This document shows positions 23,445-35,509 of a stretch of 64,000 bases of DNA, piece after piece (the stretch's first letter is position 1; each line of letters starts with the position of its first letter). Made by a program: the position numbers and the translations under genes. The DNA is taken from assembly GCA_963969595.1 (NCBI GenBank), contig OZ018418.1, positions 6,763,001 through 6,827,000 on the forward strand, read 5' to 3'. Source of the stretch: Neckera pumila. Its lineage: Eukaryota; Streptophyta; Bryopsida; Hypnales; Neckeraceae. The notes below the pieces were generated by a model that had not been told where the DNA came from, did no database searches, and saw only the letters and a list, made by a program, of their open reading frames with translations.

Positions 23445-24314
23445 CCTGTCTCTACCTGACGTCAATGCAATCGTGAATTGCAAATCCTTCCTTTGGATGG
23501 GGTAGATTCCAGAACTTCCCTTGAACGTACCCGTCATTCCTCGAGGCATAACCGAAACCTGCCTTCCGAAATAAGTAGACTTCCGTCCACATCTCTTCGG
23601 TCCACTTTGTCAACTTTCCCCGCTCCGTCAATTCGAACTGATTTGGAGCTCCAGTCATGACCTCGTAGACAATCGCCTTGTCCTTGAGATTCCACGGCTT
23701 GCGTAGCAACCCCGCGCATCCCATGCTGTCCAGATCGCCTTCCAAGAGCACCCGTGCCTTCGGATCCGTAGATATGACCAGATTGAGCCACGTGGTCATA
23801 ACTGCCGGTCTGCGAGATTCCTCCATCCACGCCAACAGAATCCTACTAACTCGGTGCAATTGGCACCCTCTTCTCCTTCTCTCCCTATCCGATCCTAACT
23901 CACCACTCTTTCACTCAGCTAATGCACGCTCCAAACCTGCAAGCACACATGCATCCTCGAGTGGAAGAAAGAGAGAGAAGAAATGGAGGAGACGGGCTTA
24001 AGTAGCCGGCCAGCGACCGACACCCATTGGGACGGCCCATAAATGTGCCACCTTTTTCTAACGGAACCCTAATTCTCGGACCGAAAGCTAGGTCATAGGT
24101 TTCTTGAATCCGAATCACCTTCCGGATTATGGATCCCGTTAAGATCCATTCCTTACCCATTTTACATTTTTTGCTAGGCTGGAACTTTCCCAGTGTCCTA
24201 ATTTGGATAACTGTTCCGGGTTACTACTTCCGTATTCGAAAATTTCGAAAAACTTCACTAATCTACTCCTAAACTAATCCGGAATTCCAGATTTTGACAT
24301 TTTGCACTCCCACA
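23445..24314 (-). mobile_element. Element B, 5' fragment of the same family, interrupted by element A
   Basis: Begins TGTGGGAGTGCAAAATG on the minus strand at 24314, against hAT-flanking sequence (CGCCT). It contains a TTAAG-type promoter near 23997-24003, the leader hairpin and the first ~125 codons of the gene, then stops at the element A border. The remainder of B is not found on the far side of A. Confidence 0.7.
23452..23826 (-). pseudogene. Gene B: truncated N-terminal domain of the family protein
   Basis: ATG at 23826 (MEESRRPAVMTTW), chosen because it follows the leader hairpin as in genes A, C and G. It reads LEGDLDSMGCAGLLRKPW, MTGAPNQFEL, TEEMWTEVYLFRKAGFGYAS and EGFAIHDCIDVR, then TAG and the element A border. 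It is the best preserved stretch of this domain in the window, with no internal stop over ~125 codons. Confidence 0.65.
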
Positions 24315-24350
24315 AGGCGCTGGTAGGGAAATAGTGCAAACAATACACGT

Positions 24351-27300
24351 AAAGCCACAAAAGAGTGGGACCCCTGGCTAGTACCATGCACTAAGGATGA
24401 TGCTTCTGCTTATCCTTGAAAATGCGTTTTCTGTGGGTGGAGCAAAACATTTGTAAAGAAGAGGGCATTGAGTCATTTTGGATTTGGTGGCTCAGACACG
24501 TCAGACCGTTGTAAGAAAATGCCTAAGATTGTACGTGACAAGTTTAGGGATTGTAAGGAGGTTGTCCCTAAATCCATGAGCTATGAAGAGATGTATGAAG
24601 ATCCGGTTACTATCAACGCTGATGAGTTCGTCATTCCACCTACACCAAACATTGAGGGAGAAGGCTCTGCAGTTTCTAGTGGTACAAATGAAACACCGGC
24701 CCATACCCCTGATTCAATTGATTAAACACTTGCGATGGTCCAGACAAGGATTAATCGGCTAACCGTTTCTCGTCAAAAAATATGGATGAGGCTTTACAAG
24801 TGGGCCTGAGGCAAAAGTTGGATATGATGTGGGCTTCCTTCTTTTATGAGGCCAACATTGCATTCAATGTCATGCAACACCTCGCCTTTGTAAACGCAAT
24901 GAAAGAAACAGCTACAGCTGGATTTTTGTACCATCCGCCCTTGTACAACGCAGTGCAAACAAAGATGATAGATGTCAAAAAGGAAGCCGTTCAGAAGGTG
25001 GTCTTTGAGCAGACTACGAACTCAATCAACCAATACAGGGCGACTTTTTGTTTGGATGGTTGGTCGGATACCAATGTCTATCCATTGTTGAATATGATGC
25101 TTGTTTGTCCTGCCGGGGATGTCTTTTTGGGATCGGTCAATAGCACTGGAGACAGAAAGGACATTGCTTATACGACGGAGAAGATGGGGAATTATATAGA
25201 CGAGGTGGGCCTTTTGAACATTGTGCAACTATGTATGGACAATGCCGCAGTAATGATTGGGGCCATGACAAGCTTGGAAGAAAAGTAACCTCACTTGTAT
25301 AGACAAGGGTGTGCTGCACACATTCTGGACTTACTTTTGGAAGACTAGGGAAAGTCTCAATTGATGAAAGATTTGATATAGGAATGTAGGGATATTGTGA
25401 AGTACATGAAGAAGTATCAACACATGTTGGCTCTTTTTCAAAAGTGGTCACCCACCAAAGTCTTGCAACTTCCTTCTGAAACACGCTTCGCCACCAACTT
25501 CCTAATGATAGACCGATTGGTGGGTTGCAAGCAAGCATTGCACTCCATGATTAATGATGACAACTACATGCAGTTTGAATTCAGTTTGGTGAGGAGGACA
25601 AATGGATGCTTAATTCAAGCTCGAGCGAGACAAATCCGTCATAACATTCATTCGGAGGCGTTCTGGATAAAATGTGAGAACTTCTTGCACATGGTAGAGA
25701 CCATACTCCTTGCTTTTTGTCATTTTTATAGAAAAATTCCGGCCATGGCCCGAGCTTGGATAATAATGAGGGAATTGAAAACCCACGTGTATAGTTTGAG
25801 GCGAGGGCCATTTTGGTTGGATCTAGTGTTGGCAGACAGATACAAAAAGCAATTTGACGCCCGTTGGAAATTGATGCATACAGACCTGCACTATGTAGGA
25901 GCACTCCTGAATCCATTTCTAGCAGATGTCCAAGAAGTTCTTGTTGATGGCCAAGCCAAACGAGCCTTGAATTGAGTCATACGGAAAATGAGTCAATCTT
26001 TAGGAGTGTCGGCACTGGAAGTAATAAATGAGTTGATGCAATTTGAAGAGAAGACAGGGCCTTTTGACCCCTTACTGGAGGCTCCCAATGTCAATGAATG
26101 TAACTTGCTGCCTCATCAGTGGTGGAATCGAGTGGGTGGCAATGCTCTTCCAAAGATAGCAAAGAGAATTCTAGGTTTGACATGCTCAGCGTCTTCATGT
26201 GAAAGGAATTGGAGCATGTATTTGTTTGTGCACAACAAAGTGCGGAACCGCCTAAGTACATCCAAGGCAGAGAAATTGGTGTATATCTATGCGAACAACA
26301 AACTTGAATGCTAGAAATGTGGGTACAATCCAGACCTTTTCTACGAGCAGCTCCTTTAAGATATGGATGACGCTTTAGACCACGAGGAGAGATTGCCTCC
26401 CGATTTCATGCAAGCAAACAAGAACCGTAGGTACAAAGAGGAGCGCTTGCGCGACAATGAATGGGCTGCAATGATCCCCCCTCGGCACAATCCCCCTAGA
26501 CAACGTCAATTTTTTGCAAACACGTTTGTGGATGGCAATAATGAGGACAGTGTTGCTGAAGAAGAGGTCCTACGTTCTCTAGAACAAGTACGCGTCCATG
26601 CATAACATGAAGATATGATAGAGAATACCTCATCATCGAGGGAAAGAAGTCTTGATGACAACAACGGTGACGTACATATTCCAATGCCAAATTTAGAACC
26701 ACAGGCAAGATCACCGGTACCAACTCAGTTGCCTTTGAGAACGCCAATGAATCTGCGCAGCGCTGCAGAATGTAGAGTGAGAAGTGAGCATCAAGAAGAG
26801 TGAACTACTATCGATGAGGTCGAACATGAGAGAATTGCAAATCTTGCAGTATTCAACGCAATGGCCACTCGAACATTTGAAATTGATGAGTTCGATGACA
26901 ATGCGCCATTGGGAAGTCTTTTGCCCATTAACCGTAACAAGGTCTTGAATCGAGGAAGAGGCACAAACTTGCCTATAGCCAGGAGGTCTGCACCAAATTT
27001 ACCAACCCCACTAGCACGATTGCGGGGGCATCGAGGTGCACTAGCAAGCATTGATGAAGAAGTTCATGGTTCAGCTCCGCAACCCACTCAACCATCGTTG
27101 GTGTCGGGTCCTGGAGATTCATCATTGGAAGTGCGTAGACACAGGAGTGACAAGGGTAGAGGCAAAAAGAATATTAGAAAACCTGAGGAGAAGATACGCA
27201 AGAATCATAAATGTGCCAACCAAGTTGTCCAGCAATATAGCATGGATGCGAGATGTTCCATCCAAAATGTTGGACAATCAAGCAGAGAAGGACAACACCC

Positions 27301-27562
27301 TACACTCAACATTAATGGACTCACCGATGTCAACAGGCTCACAAAACGATTGGCGCAAACAGAAGGCACAGCTGGCGTGGATATTGAAGTACGTAATTTG
27401 AACTCTGAGGTGGAACGTAAAGTACGAAACATACCAGTACCCCAAGAAGATGACAAGAACAAGAGCTCCGGCGACAACAGCAGCAGTAGAGAGTCGCATG
27501 AAGATACAGACCCTGATACTGATGAAGTGCCAAGCAATTCAACTTTCACACTCGAGGACTAG
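24351..27562 (+). pseudogene. hAT-family transposase, decayed
   Basis: The start shows a BED-type zinc-finger segment (CVFCGWSKTF then ALSHFG, with Cys and His spacing) read in the frame of 24468, with one TGA near 24416. After a frameshift near 24778 a single frame continues to 27562. It contains a DUF659-like core (FCLDGWSDTNVYPLLNMM, then LCMDNAAVMIGAM) and the hAT dimerisation motif (SASSCERNWSMYLFVHNKVR with NRLSTSKAEKLVYIY). A long acidic, Ser-rich C-terminal extension reaches 27562. In-frame stops lie near 25286, 25348, 25378, 25973, 26312, 26358, 26603 and 26801, mostly explained by CAA/CGA/CAG or TGG transitions. Terminal inverted repeats were not located; element B abuts the 5' side. 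Confidence 0.85.
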
Positions 27563-28120
27563 ATGTGCATGCAATGTAGTACTGTCATAAGGATTTAGCA
27601 TAAATGTTATGTATTGAAGTTTTGCAATTGAAGTTCCTTGCTTAATAGCTTATTTCTGAGTATTTTTTTAGTACCTCAACAAGCATGTTAGACAATTACA
27701 GTGAGACATACCTAAATATAGTTTGAATTGTTTTTGTTGTTTTTATATTCGGTGGTTTGATGATGATCAAAGCCTAATTATAGAAGTTCAACGCTAGTAC
27801 AACTTTGGTTGGAGTTTTCTTCACACCAATGTATGTGAGCTACTGCTAATATATAAAAAATTATTTTTGATATTATTCTTGTGGATTCATATTGGATTAT
27901 GTGTTTGAATTGGAGAGGGAGATTTTAACTTAAAAAATTTCCAAGAGATACTATAAAAAATGTAAACTATAGAAGTTCCTAAAAACAAAATGTATTTTGC
28001 GGAATTGTACCTCCAATTGCCTTTGTGGATTCAACCGCCGTTGCTCTTAGACCTGCGGTCGTCTACAAAAATGTCAGCTACAGTCGCTTTGTAATTCGGC
28101 GTCGCCCTTGTTTTCACACG
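27563..28120. other. AT-rich noncoding DNA downstream of hAT gene
   Basis: No gene and no obvious repeat. It probably includes the hAT 3' end, but no terminal repeat could be fixed. Confidence 0.5.
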
Positions 28121-28129
28121 AGGTCGCTA

Positions 28130-28410
28130 ATCACCCAAAGTTGCCCTTCTACAGAACTTGAGGTCACATCCAAACGCAAGGACGCACTTGAATCCAAAGT
28201 CGCCTGGCGTTCTGAATCCAAAGTCGCCCAGCATTATCAACCCGAGGTTGCTTAGCGTTTTGAACCCAAAGTCGTCCAGTCTTGTGAACCCGAGGTCGCC
28301 CACGAATCTGAACCCGAAGTTGCCCAACAGCTTGAACCCAAGGTCACCCTAAATTTTGGACCCAATGTCACCTTAGCTAGACCTGCACGCGCCTCCACCC
28401 AAAGTCGCCC
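28130..28410 (+). repeat. 24-bp minisatellite
   Basis: Units of the form GAACCCRARGTCGCCCA plus 7 variable bases start at 28190, 28214, 28238, 28262, 28286, 28310, 28334 and 28358, with degenerate copies on both sides. 24 is a multiple of three, so open frames occur on both strands; these are artefacts. Confidence 0.9.
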
Positions 28411-28604
28411 ACGTTGACATGTGTTTGGATTTCCATGTCGGTTTTCACAGCCCTCCAAGTAGTCAAAATTGAGTTACCGCGGGATAAATTTTGTTAACCT
28501 TACGTGACGGGATGCGACGGCTGTTCGACAGTTTGTCTTATACAACACACAACATCAGACGTCCTATACGACACCAAACCTCAGGAATATGTCAAACAAG
28601 ACAA

Positions 28605-29731
28605 CCCTGACCAAAGCCAACAGATTCCGGACGAGGTTGGAAGTGTTTGCCTCCTTTGTCCTTGCCACTTCTAGCTCGCTCTTTAGCTGGGCTACCCGGG
28701 ATTTAAGATCTGTTTTGTCTTGCTGCAGATTTTGGATCCGAAGCTCCTGTAACTTTAATGTCTCCAAATCCGTCAATTCCGGATCATGTCAACTATCTGC
28801 TCCGGGCCATTCACTCCCAAGAGTGTCATGGTTCCACTGATGTATTCCGCCATCTCATTGTGGATCAATCGACATTCGTCGTCCCCTTTATATCCGTGCT
28901 CCTAGAACTCCTTCATGTACTCATTTTCCGGATATTTGGATTGTTGTTCGTCATCTGTAATCACTTGCTTGCCTTGCGCAGCCTAAACCATGAACTTCTA
29001 TCTCTTGATCCGCTTGTGCGTCAAGGTTTGCTGCTCTGATTCCTCCTCTTTGGATTCTCCTTGGACGGGTTGATCTGGTTAAACTTCTTCCGTAAACCCG
29101 TATTTTATGACCTCCTCTCCATGGATGTACACATGCAACTCTGGTTTGTTCAAAACCCCTTGTTGATGGTAGAGGTGGAAAAGATATGGGTTGATTGGGG
29201 TGGCTTTTCTGGAAGTTGCACGCAAGACTAACTTGGAGACTACGTTTGTGATAAGTCTACCCTAGTTCATCAGTCTTCCTTCCATCGCTCCGAATATGGT
29301 GCTCGCAACTGTGGCCGTAACCCAGGTCGGCTTCTCTGGATACAAAATCGGAATCAGAAACTCTAAAATCCGGCTATGCCTATCCTCAATACAGTCATGA
29401 ATAGTGTATCCTTCTTATTGTGCGCCGGACCCCGGAACTTAGTCTTTCTGGTTCTATCGTTACGAGGAGCTAACCCAAATCCAGCTTTCCAAAACAAATA
29501 TACCTCCGCCCGTATGTCTTCCGTCTAGAGCTTGGATTGGCCTCTCACAGTCAACTGATACTAATTTGAAACTCCCACTACAAGTTCCACAATGATCTCA
29601 TCATTCTTCAAACTCCAGAGGCGCCATAACAACCCAATGCATCCTATCGTTTCTAAGTCCTCTTCCAGGCACTTCTGGGCTTCCGGATCCTTAGGAATTG
29701 CCGGAGACATCATCCAGGCCGGCCTTGCCAT
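28605..29731 (-). pseudogene. Gene C: 3'-truncated family gene
   Basis: ATG at 29731 (MARPAWMMSPAIPKDPEA), closely matching gene G. It keeps VELVVGVSN and TVRGQSKL but has TAG codons at sites where G has CAG or TGG, and frame damage near 29410 after AHNKK. The C-terminal visible part is the coiled coil (LQELRIQNLQQDK, then LKSELEVARTKEANTSN). It then runs into unrelated sequence. Confidence 0.65.
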
Positions 29732-30192
29732 AGCTTACCGACTTGCTAATCCGGTGCAATTGGCACCAACCTCACCGATCTTTCCCTAGCATGGTCCTAA
29801 CTCAACCCTCTTTCACTCTCTAAGTGCATGTCACAAGTACAAGAAGAACAAAAGAGAAAGAATGGGAGCGGAGACCTTAAATACCCAACGCTCGATCGAT
29901 AGTTCCCTAGGGGAACAGGTATGAGACTGTTCCCGTAACAGTGCCCTAAGGTCTCTAGGCCGGAAGGCTACTAGTCGTAGGCTTTCCAGATCCGTCTTCT
30001 GTCCTACGACTTCTGTTTGTCACCAAAATATTTATACGATTTAGGAGTTTTAGCAATCCAGATATCAGCTATTTCTAATTGCTTTGTAGCTAACCGGGAT
30101 TCTTAGATATTAATAACAAATTCAAAAAAATTAGATTATTCTAACCCAATTTTATCCTATTTCCTATCTATTGGAGTTTCTGTATTCCCACA
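28605..30192 (-). mobile_element. Element C, 5' part of the family, 3' truncated
   Basis: Begins TGTGGGAATACAG at 30192 on the minus strand and carries a TATTTAAG-type promoter near 29876, the leader hairpin and the gene to about codon 370, where homology to element G stops abruptly near 28605. Its 5' end is inserted in the exon of locus 3 (flank CTTCCT). Confidence 0.75.
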
Positions 30193-30728
30193 AGGAAGAT
30201 TTATGACGACACTTGCATACGTTCTTGAATCCAAAGAAGATGCCTGCAAGAGGCTAGCTTGCCGAAGGTTGTATTCATCCCTAAGGCCATAATCTTGTAG
30301 GCTTGCCCCGTTCAAGTACACATTTTTAATCTACCATGCTTTTAAAGAATACCTCTAGTCGTCCGAAACGTCTTCAGCAACCAGGGACTTCAAGATTTGG
30401 ACAACAACAAGAGTATCTCCCAAGGGGCCAGTAGATCCAATGACGAGGTTGAAATTCACATTGTGACAAATTTCCTCGACTACCGGTACACCAGTAGCGT
30501 TATTCAGGGTGACCACCTCCATAATCTAGAGACGTCGCGGGATGCCTTCATAGTTAGAAATCTCGTAAATATCATCAAGCAAATTCTCAATCTCCCTTTC
30601 ATCGGAGGAATACTCTGGTACGGCTTGCCTTGCTACCTCCATAATGCCAAAGCATGGACCACGTGAATATCGGTGACCAATATGATAGTACGTACCAAGT
30701 CCTTCGGGATAGACACACTTAAACATTT
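30193..30728 (-). pseudogene. Locus 3: exon homologous to locus 4, cut by element C
   Basis: The minus-strand frame begins FKCVYPEGLGTYYHIGHRY and GIMEVARQAVPEY. After a short frame change it gives NNATGVPVVEEICHNVNFNL, VIGSTGPLGDTLVVVQIL and NGASLQDYGLRDEYNL, with two TAG stops near 30350. The segment NVNFNLVI...GPLGD..VVVQI is clearly homologous to NVNLDLVI...GRPLGDDQVVVQI of locus 4. It ends where element C begins. No known domain is recognised. The upstream palindromes suggest the same gene type as locus 1, possibly its N-terminal exon. Confidence 0.6.
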
Positions 30729-31076
30729 AGAAGCCAATAATAACTTCATATTATGTATTAATTTCATATGACATTTCCAACCTCAAAAATTTACAAGAAA
30801 AATAATACCAAACTAAGATAGATCATTGAAGTAGACATTTAGCTCAACATTTAGCTCGATTCAAGTAGAACTATAAGACTGCCTAATACAAATGTCACAA
30901 TGACTTCCAAGCAATCAATAAGGAAACAAATAGACTCATTTAACAACAATAGTCGCATGTTTATAATTTGCAACTGTATTTATGGTACAATTACAACCAA
31001 TGATATCATAGAGAAATATAATCAGTATGCAACCATGTTTGAGAAAACAAAGAAAACAAAATCCTAACTCAGCTCT

Positions 31077-31635
31077 TCAACTTGATGCAAGTTGAATTCC
31101 AAGTTGAGACATAAGAGGCTGATAGAGACTAACTCGGGTAAAGCTAAATTTTTAAATTGAAGTTTATCTAGCATCATATCTTACTCCAAATAATAAGCAA
31201 GGTTCTGCAATTTAAATAGGCTCAGGATGAATCACCATTCACCATTCCTCAATTCAACTCACACCAAGTTAAATTGCAAGCCCTTGCCTGCAATTCAACT
31301 TGTACCAAGATAAATTGCAATCCCCTGCCACGGAATCTCCTTCCTGAAATTCATTTCGGAATATGACAATAACCATACAAAATAATATACCCGCATGTTA
31401 ACTCGCAGCATTTTAAATCACCAAAATTAAGATTTAATTTTGCGGCCGAGTTTAGGTTCACCATTTTCCAGTATGAAGTCTCTGACAAAAATATTTATAT
31501 CACTTACACATATATCAGTCAGGACAATTTAACTCGCATCGAGTTTTATTGTAGGGCATATACTATTCATTTCTTTGTATATGCTTTGTGTTCTGGATCT
31601 TATGATGCATATTTTAAATCGAATCGAGTAGAAAA
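31077..31635. repeat. Palindrome cluster upstream of the locus 3 exon
   Basis: Copies of TTYAACTYG-N3-CRAGTTRAA lie at 31077-31097, 31253-31273, 31293-31314, 31528-31549 and about 31613-31634, with weaker ones near 30843 and 31678. Same family as in locus 1, again on the 5' side of an exon on the minus strand. Confidence 0.75.
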
Positions 31636-31839
31636 TCATTGGCTATTATGAGGATATTCTTATCTATGTGTTGTTAGATCAATACGAGTTGACTTCATGT
31701 ATTTGACCCGCATTACTTCAATTCAAACACCAGAATGTATTATGATACATTCTGTAAAAATTGGAGCGTTTATTGGAGCACCTCATTCTTCTCCATTCAA
31801 TAACAATGTACGCACCAACAAATTGATGAAACACAGGGC

Positions 31840-32364
31840 TCAATGACCGTGTCTCGAATTGCTGAACTGAATATCAAAAAATTTAAGCAACTTGTCATTT
31901 CCAATTGGCTTGTTCAGCACTACCCTGACAACATTGCTCTTCCAAGAATTTGCAGACATCCCCGTGGCATACAAATCATGTTCAAGGCAAGGTGATCCTA
32001 CTTTAGAAACATACCACAGCAAGAAACACTGACAATGGGAAGTCCTTTTGATCGGACATGCACCTGCGCACATTGACAATGATTGTGGTCGCAAGAATCT
32101 ACAAGGCTATAGTAATGTGACACAATAGACAAGCGCAAACAATGTCCACAAAATCTAACAGCACCAAACACTAGAACCAAACACGAGCTCTGAATAGCAG
32201 CTACCACATTTGACGAACAAGAGAAATGAATAAGCGAACTCTGTCCAAGAGGAGAGAGAGATGCGTTCATACGCGAGAGAATCCATGGTGGGAAGAAATG
32301 GGGGGAGTTTTGAATCGGCTCTAGGATAAAGTTCAAATATCCAAAAACGGATTTCTATTTCCAA
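31840..32364 (-). other. Possible 5' exon or leader of locus 3
   Basis: Two minus-strand frames (31840-32094 and 32155-32364) have gene-like composition, and the stretch near 32250-32290 is CT-rich on the minus strand like a leader. No motif is recognised and no splice link to the exon at 30728 can be fixed. It may be noncoding. Confidence 0.25.
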
Positions 32365-32820
32365 AAAGAATCTACATTCTTCATTATGATAAGGGAATTT
32401 GAGCCGCCGGTTAGTGATCGCCTACGGCCTTTATGAATCTACCTATTTTTCAAATGGCTGCAATAATGGTTGCTCAATATAAATAAGGGATAATGTCAAT
32501 AGCTGTACTGTATTTGCATTTTCGTTACTTGGCAAATTCCATCGATGTATCAAAGAACTTGTTAGAGAATACTAAAGTACTTTTGAAAAATGATTAAAGC
32601 TAACAAAAAAACTAAGAAATTCCTAGAATGTGCAGAATGTTTTTGCTTGCGTGCATCCCATTCTCCCATCTAGTGGTAATCTTCCCATATTGCATACAAC
32701 TATTTTTAGCCTATAAATGCATTTAAGAAGCCTTGTCAGCCTTTTTATGCTAATGAAGGGCCGCAAATTCCCGATTCAAGATTTACAAGAGATTGAAACA
32801 AATGGACAATTCCTAGATTG

Positions 32821-32866
32821 AGGGTTTAGGGTTTAGGATTTAGGATTTAGGGTTTAGGGTTTAGGA
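32821..32866 (+). repeat. Interstitial telomere-type repeat (TTTAGGG)n, imperfect
   Basis: About six units of TTTAGGG, two of them changed to TTTAGGA. Plant-type telomere sequence in the interior of the window, about 2.1 kb upstream of the locus 3 exon. Confidence 0.85.
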
Positions 32867-32933
32867 TAAACAATTAAAAATCCTAGAAGTCAATGACGTC
32901 ATATGTAAATGAATACATAAAAATGTACAATAA

Positions 32934-32955
32934 TTTAATTAATTAATTAATTAAA
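32934..32955. repeat. (TTAA)n-type microsatellite
   Basis: A short run of TAATTAATTAATTAATTAA that forms a perfect self-complementary tract. Confidence 0.8.
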
Positions 32956-32999
32956 AGATTGAAAGATTATTCAATTTGTGATTGTTTCTTTCTAAATTT

Positions 33000-34250
33000 T
33001 CTAAGTGAATAAACAAAAATGGAGTAAACCATGCCTTCAGTGTACTTTCATGAACCTAGAATTCATGACAGTATACAATTTGTACCCAATTTTGGTCCAT
33101 CCTTTCGTAAACCAAGAAATATTGGAAATAGAATCGGGCATGTATTTTAATGGTTGCCAAAAATAAAAACTTATGGAACTTCATTGTAAGGGCCTATTTA
33201 AAAAAAATGTAAAATTTGTAAATATCCTCTGGTATCTTAATCCACTGTAATATGCAATTCCTATTCCATTGCAATCCATCCCTAGGTGAACAAAAAATGG
33301 TGTGAAACAAATCCGCGTCTTCACTTTAATGTCCGCCAATATCAAAAGTTGTGGAATTTAATTGTGTCCCCCACAAGAAGGTTTAAGTTGGAATCATTGG
33401 AAAGTATTAGAATCAATGGAAATTTTGCATAATTTTAATCCATCCCCACGTGAATTAGAAAAAATGGAGAATGGACCGTGGCTTCTACTTTACTACCAAT
33501 GTACAACGGAAGATGTGGAATTCAATACTAAAAGCCTATTTAAACAAAATATAGAAGTTCTAAATACTGTCATATATTAGAATCCACAAGCATATGCACA
33601 ACTTGCCTAAATTTAATCCAGCCTGATGTGAATAAAATAAATAGTAATAAAAGTCGACTTATACTTTAATAGGCCCCTACATCGAAAATCATGGAATTTA
33701 CTTGTAAAAGTTGTAAACACTCTCTAGTAAATATTAGAATGTCCAAAGATATGCAATTCAAACCCAATTCTAATGCATCCCTAGTACGTGAATACAAAAG
33801 GTCTGAAGTTAATAGATGAAAGCGGGAATGTACTTTAATGGTTGCCAGTATTAGAGGTCATGGAATTTAATTGACAATTTAAGCCTCTTGAACAAAATTG
33901 TAAAAGTTGATAATACCCTGAAATATTTGAATCCATGGAAATACTTTATTTTTGCTTCATTATTTTCAATCCCCACGTGAATAAAGAAACATTGATTGAA
34001 GGGGTCCAAATGAACCGTAGCTTGTACTTCAATGGCTGCTTACGTTGAAAACTATGGAATTATTTGTAGAAGGTAAAAATACTCTCAGGCATTATAGTGC
34101 AAAAAAAATTTTATTTAGAATTTGGAGAAAGCTTCTTATTTATCGCGGACACAAAAAATGAGTAAGTTGTATATCTTTTCCACAACTTCAAATCCATGAG
34201 TACATTAAATTAGCACTCATTTTTGTTCAATTTCAATGTGCCCAAAGAAA
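33000..34250 (+). repeat. Degenerate tandem array S4, ~170-bp period
   Basis: Repeated words in fixed order (GTGAATAAA, TGTACTTTAATGG, CATGGAATTTAATTG, GTAAAAGTTG, ATTAGAATCCATGG). The TACTTTAATG word falls near 33035, 33152, 33322, 33490, 33663, 33829 and 34026, so steps are mostly 166-173 bp. It resembles a strongly diverged S1. The frame at 33362-33580 is an artefact. Confidence 0.7.
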
Positions 34251-34930
34251 ATGATAAAACAGCCTTGGTCTATATTTAATGGGATTCAAAGCACAGAAGG
34301 CATGCAAGTCATTTGGAAACCAAAAAAAATAAAAAATTTGGAAGTTGTAAATCCTCTCACAACTTCAAATCCATTAAAGGCCTTATTTGTTAAATTGAGA
34401 CAACATGGTCATTTTAAGACTTTGAAAACCGGATGCAAAGGTCCATTGATTCAATAGGTGTTGAACCCAAGGAGAAATATAGCTCCAGTTATGACAACAA
34501 TAGCAACTCTTGGAGGGTTTGGCTCTTTGATTTGAAATGAATAAGTGGAATCCTATCAAAAGATTTCAAAGCAAGAAATGTTCTTTCAAATGATCAGCCA
34601 CAAAGTACATTAAAGATGGAAAAGAAATCACATTTACATTCAGTAAGCTCAATTAAATCAAGAATTTGAATACAGAAAGAGTATGACTATACTTTCGCTC
34701 AAAATATCATTTGAAGTGAACAAATTATATATTGCTGAGTTACTACTTTGACTCAATGTACTAGAATGAAAGAGGCTCACTATACAAAAAGCACTCTATT
34801 TTTGAAAATCTTTTTAGGTATATTTGTTTGCATATGCTATTAATAGTTGTAGAAATATGGAAACTCTATAATTTAATAATATTGATTCTTTGAATTTGAT
34901 ATGCACCCTAAGCCCAGAAAAGCTTTCCAA
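34251..34930. other. AT-rich noncoding DNA
   Basis: No gene or repeat unit recognised. The frame at 34236-34457 has no motif. Confidence 0.45.
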
Positions 34931-34939
34931 GGGTAAATT

Positions 34940-35150
34940 ATGTGAATTGGTTGGATAAAAACTCCAATGGTGAGAACCTCTCAAAACTTGAGGTTGGACG
35001 CAAGGACAGTCAGACGACTGACCGCCTGTCCAACCACCCGTCTGACCTATTTGACTGCCCATCCGATCTCTTGTCCACTCCCCTAGCCTTATGGTCCAAG
35101 TTCTTGGCTTGCACATCCGTCCAGCTTCCAACATAACAACTATTTGCTCA
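34940..35150 (-). repeat. Inverted copy of the 212-bp GTCCGACC repeat
   Basis: Contains GGTGAGAACCTCTCAAAACT and TTGAGGTTGGACGCAAGGAC, the reverse complement of the block found near 35580, 35800 and 36010, followed by GTCTGACC- and CCGTCCAG-like words. Confidence 0.7.
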
Positions 35151-35509
35151 TCTGCCTAGCCGTCCACCTCTACTGAAAACATTGGATTTCCAAAAGCACA
35201 AATTTGCTTTCAAAGACTGCTATTCATTGCTATAAGCATCTAATGTATATTAATGTATACAAGGAAGGATAATTGAAGTTATTCTTCTACAAATTTAAGC
35301 CTATAGTCTAAATGCTATACCTTAAATTTTATATCCTAAATCCTATATCCTAAATCCAAAACTTTGAACCTTACATCATTTACCAGAAAAATTAGTGGAA
35401 TGAGGAAAATATATTTGGCCTTCAAATCCCTTTAAATGTCATTATCAAAATATACTACATATGAACCTCACGCATTTAGTCATTTATATTTCCAATAATA
35501 TATTATGAG

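Noticed and set aside
28025..28458. Frames with 8-residue repeats (NPKSP-like, LGDFGF-like)
   Set aside because: They are produced by the 24-bp minisatellite in different frames and strands.
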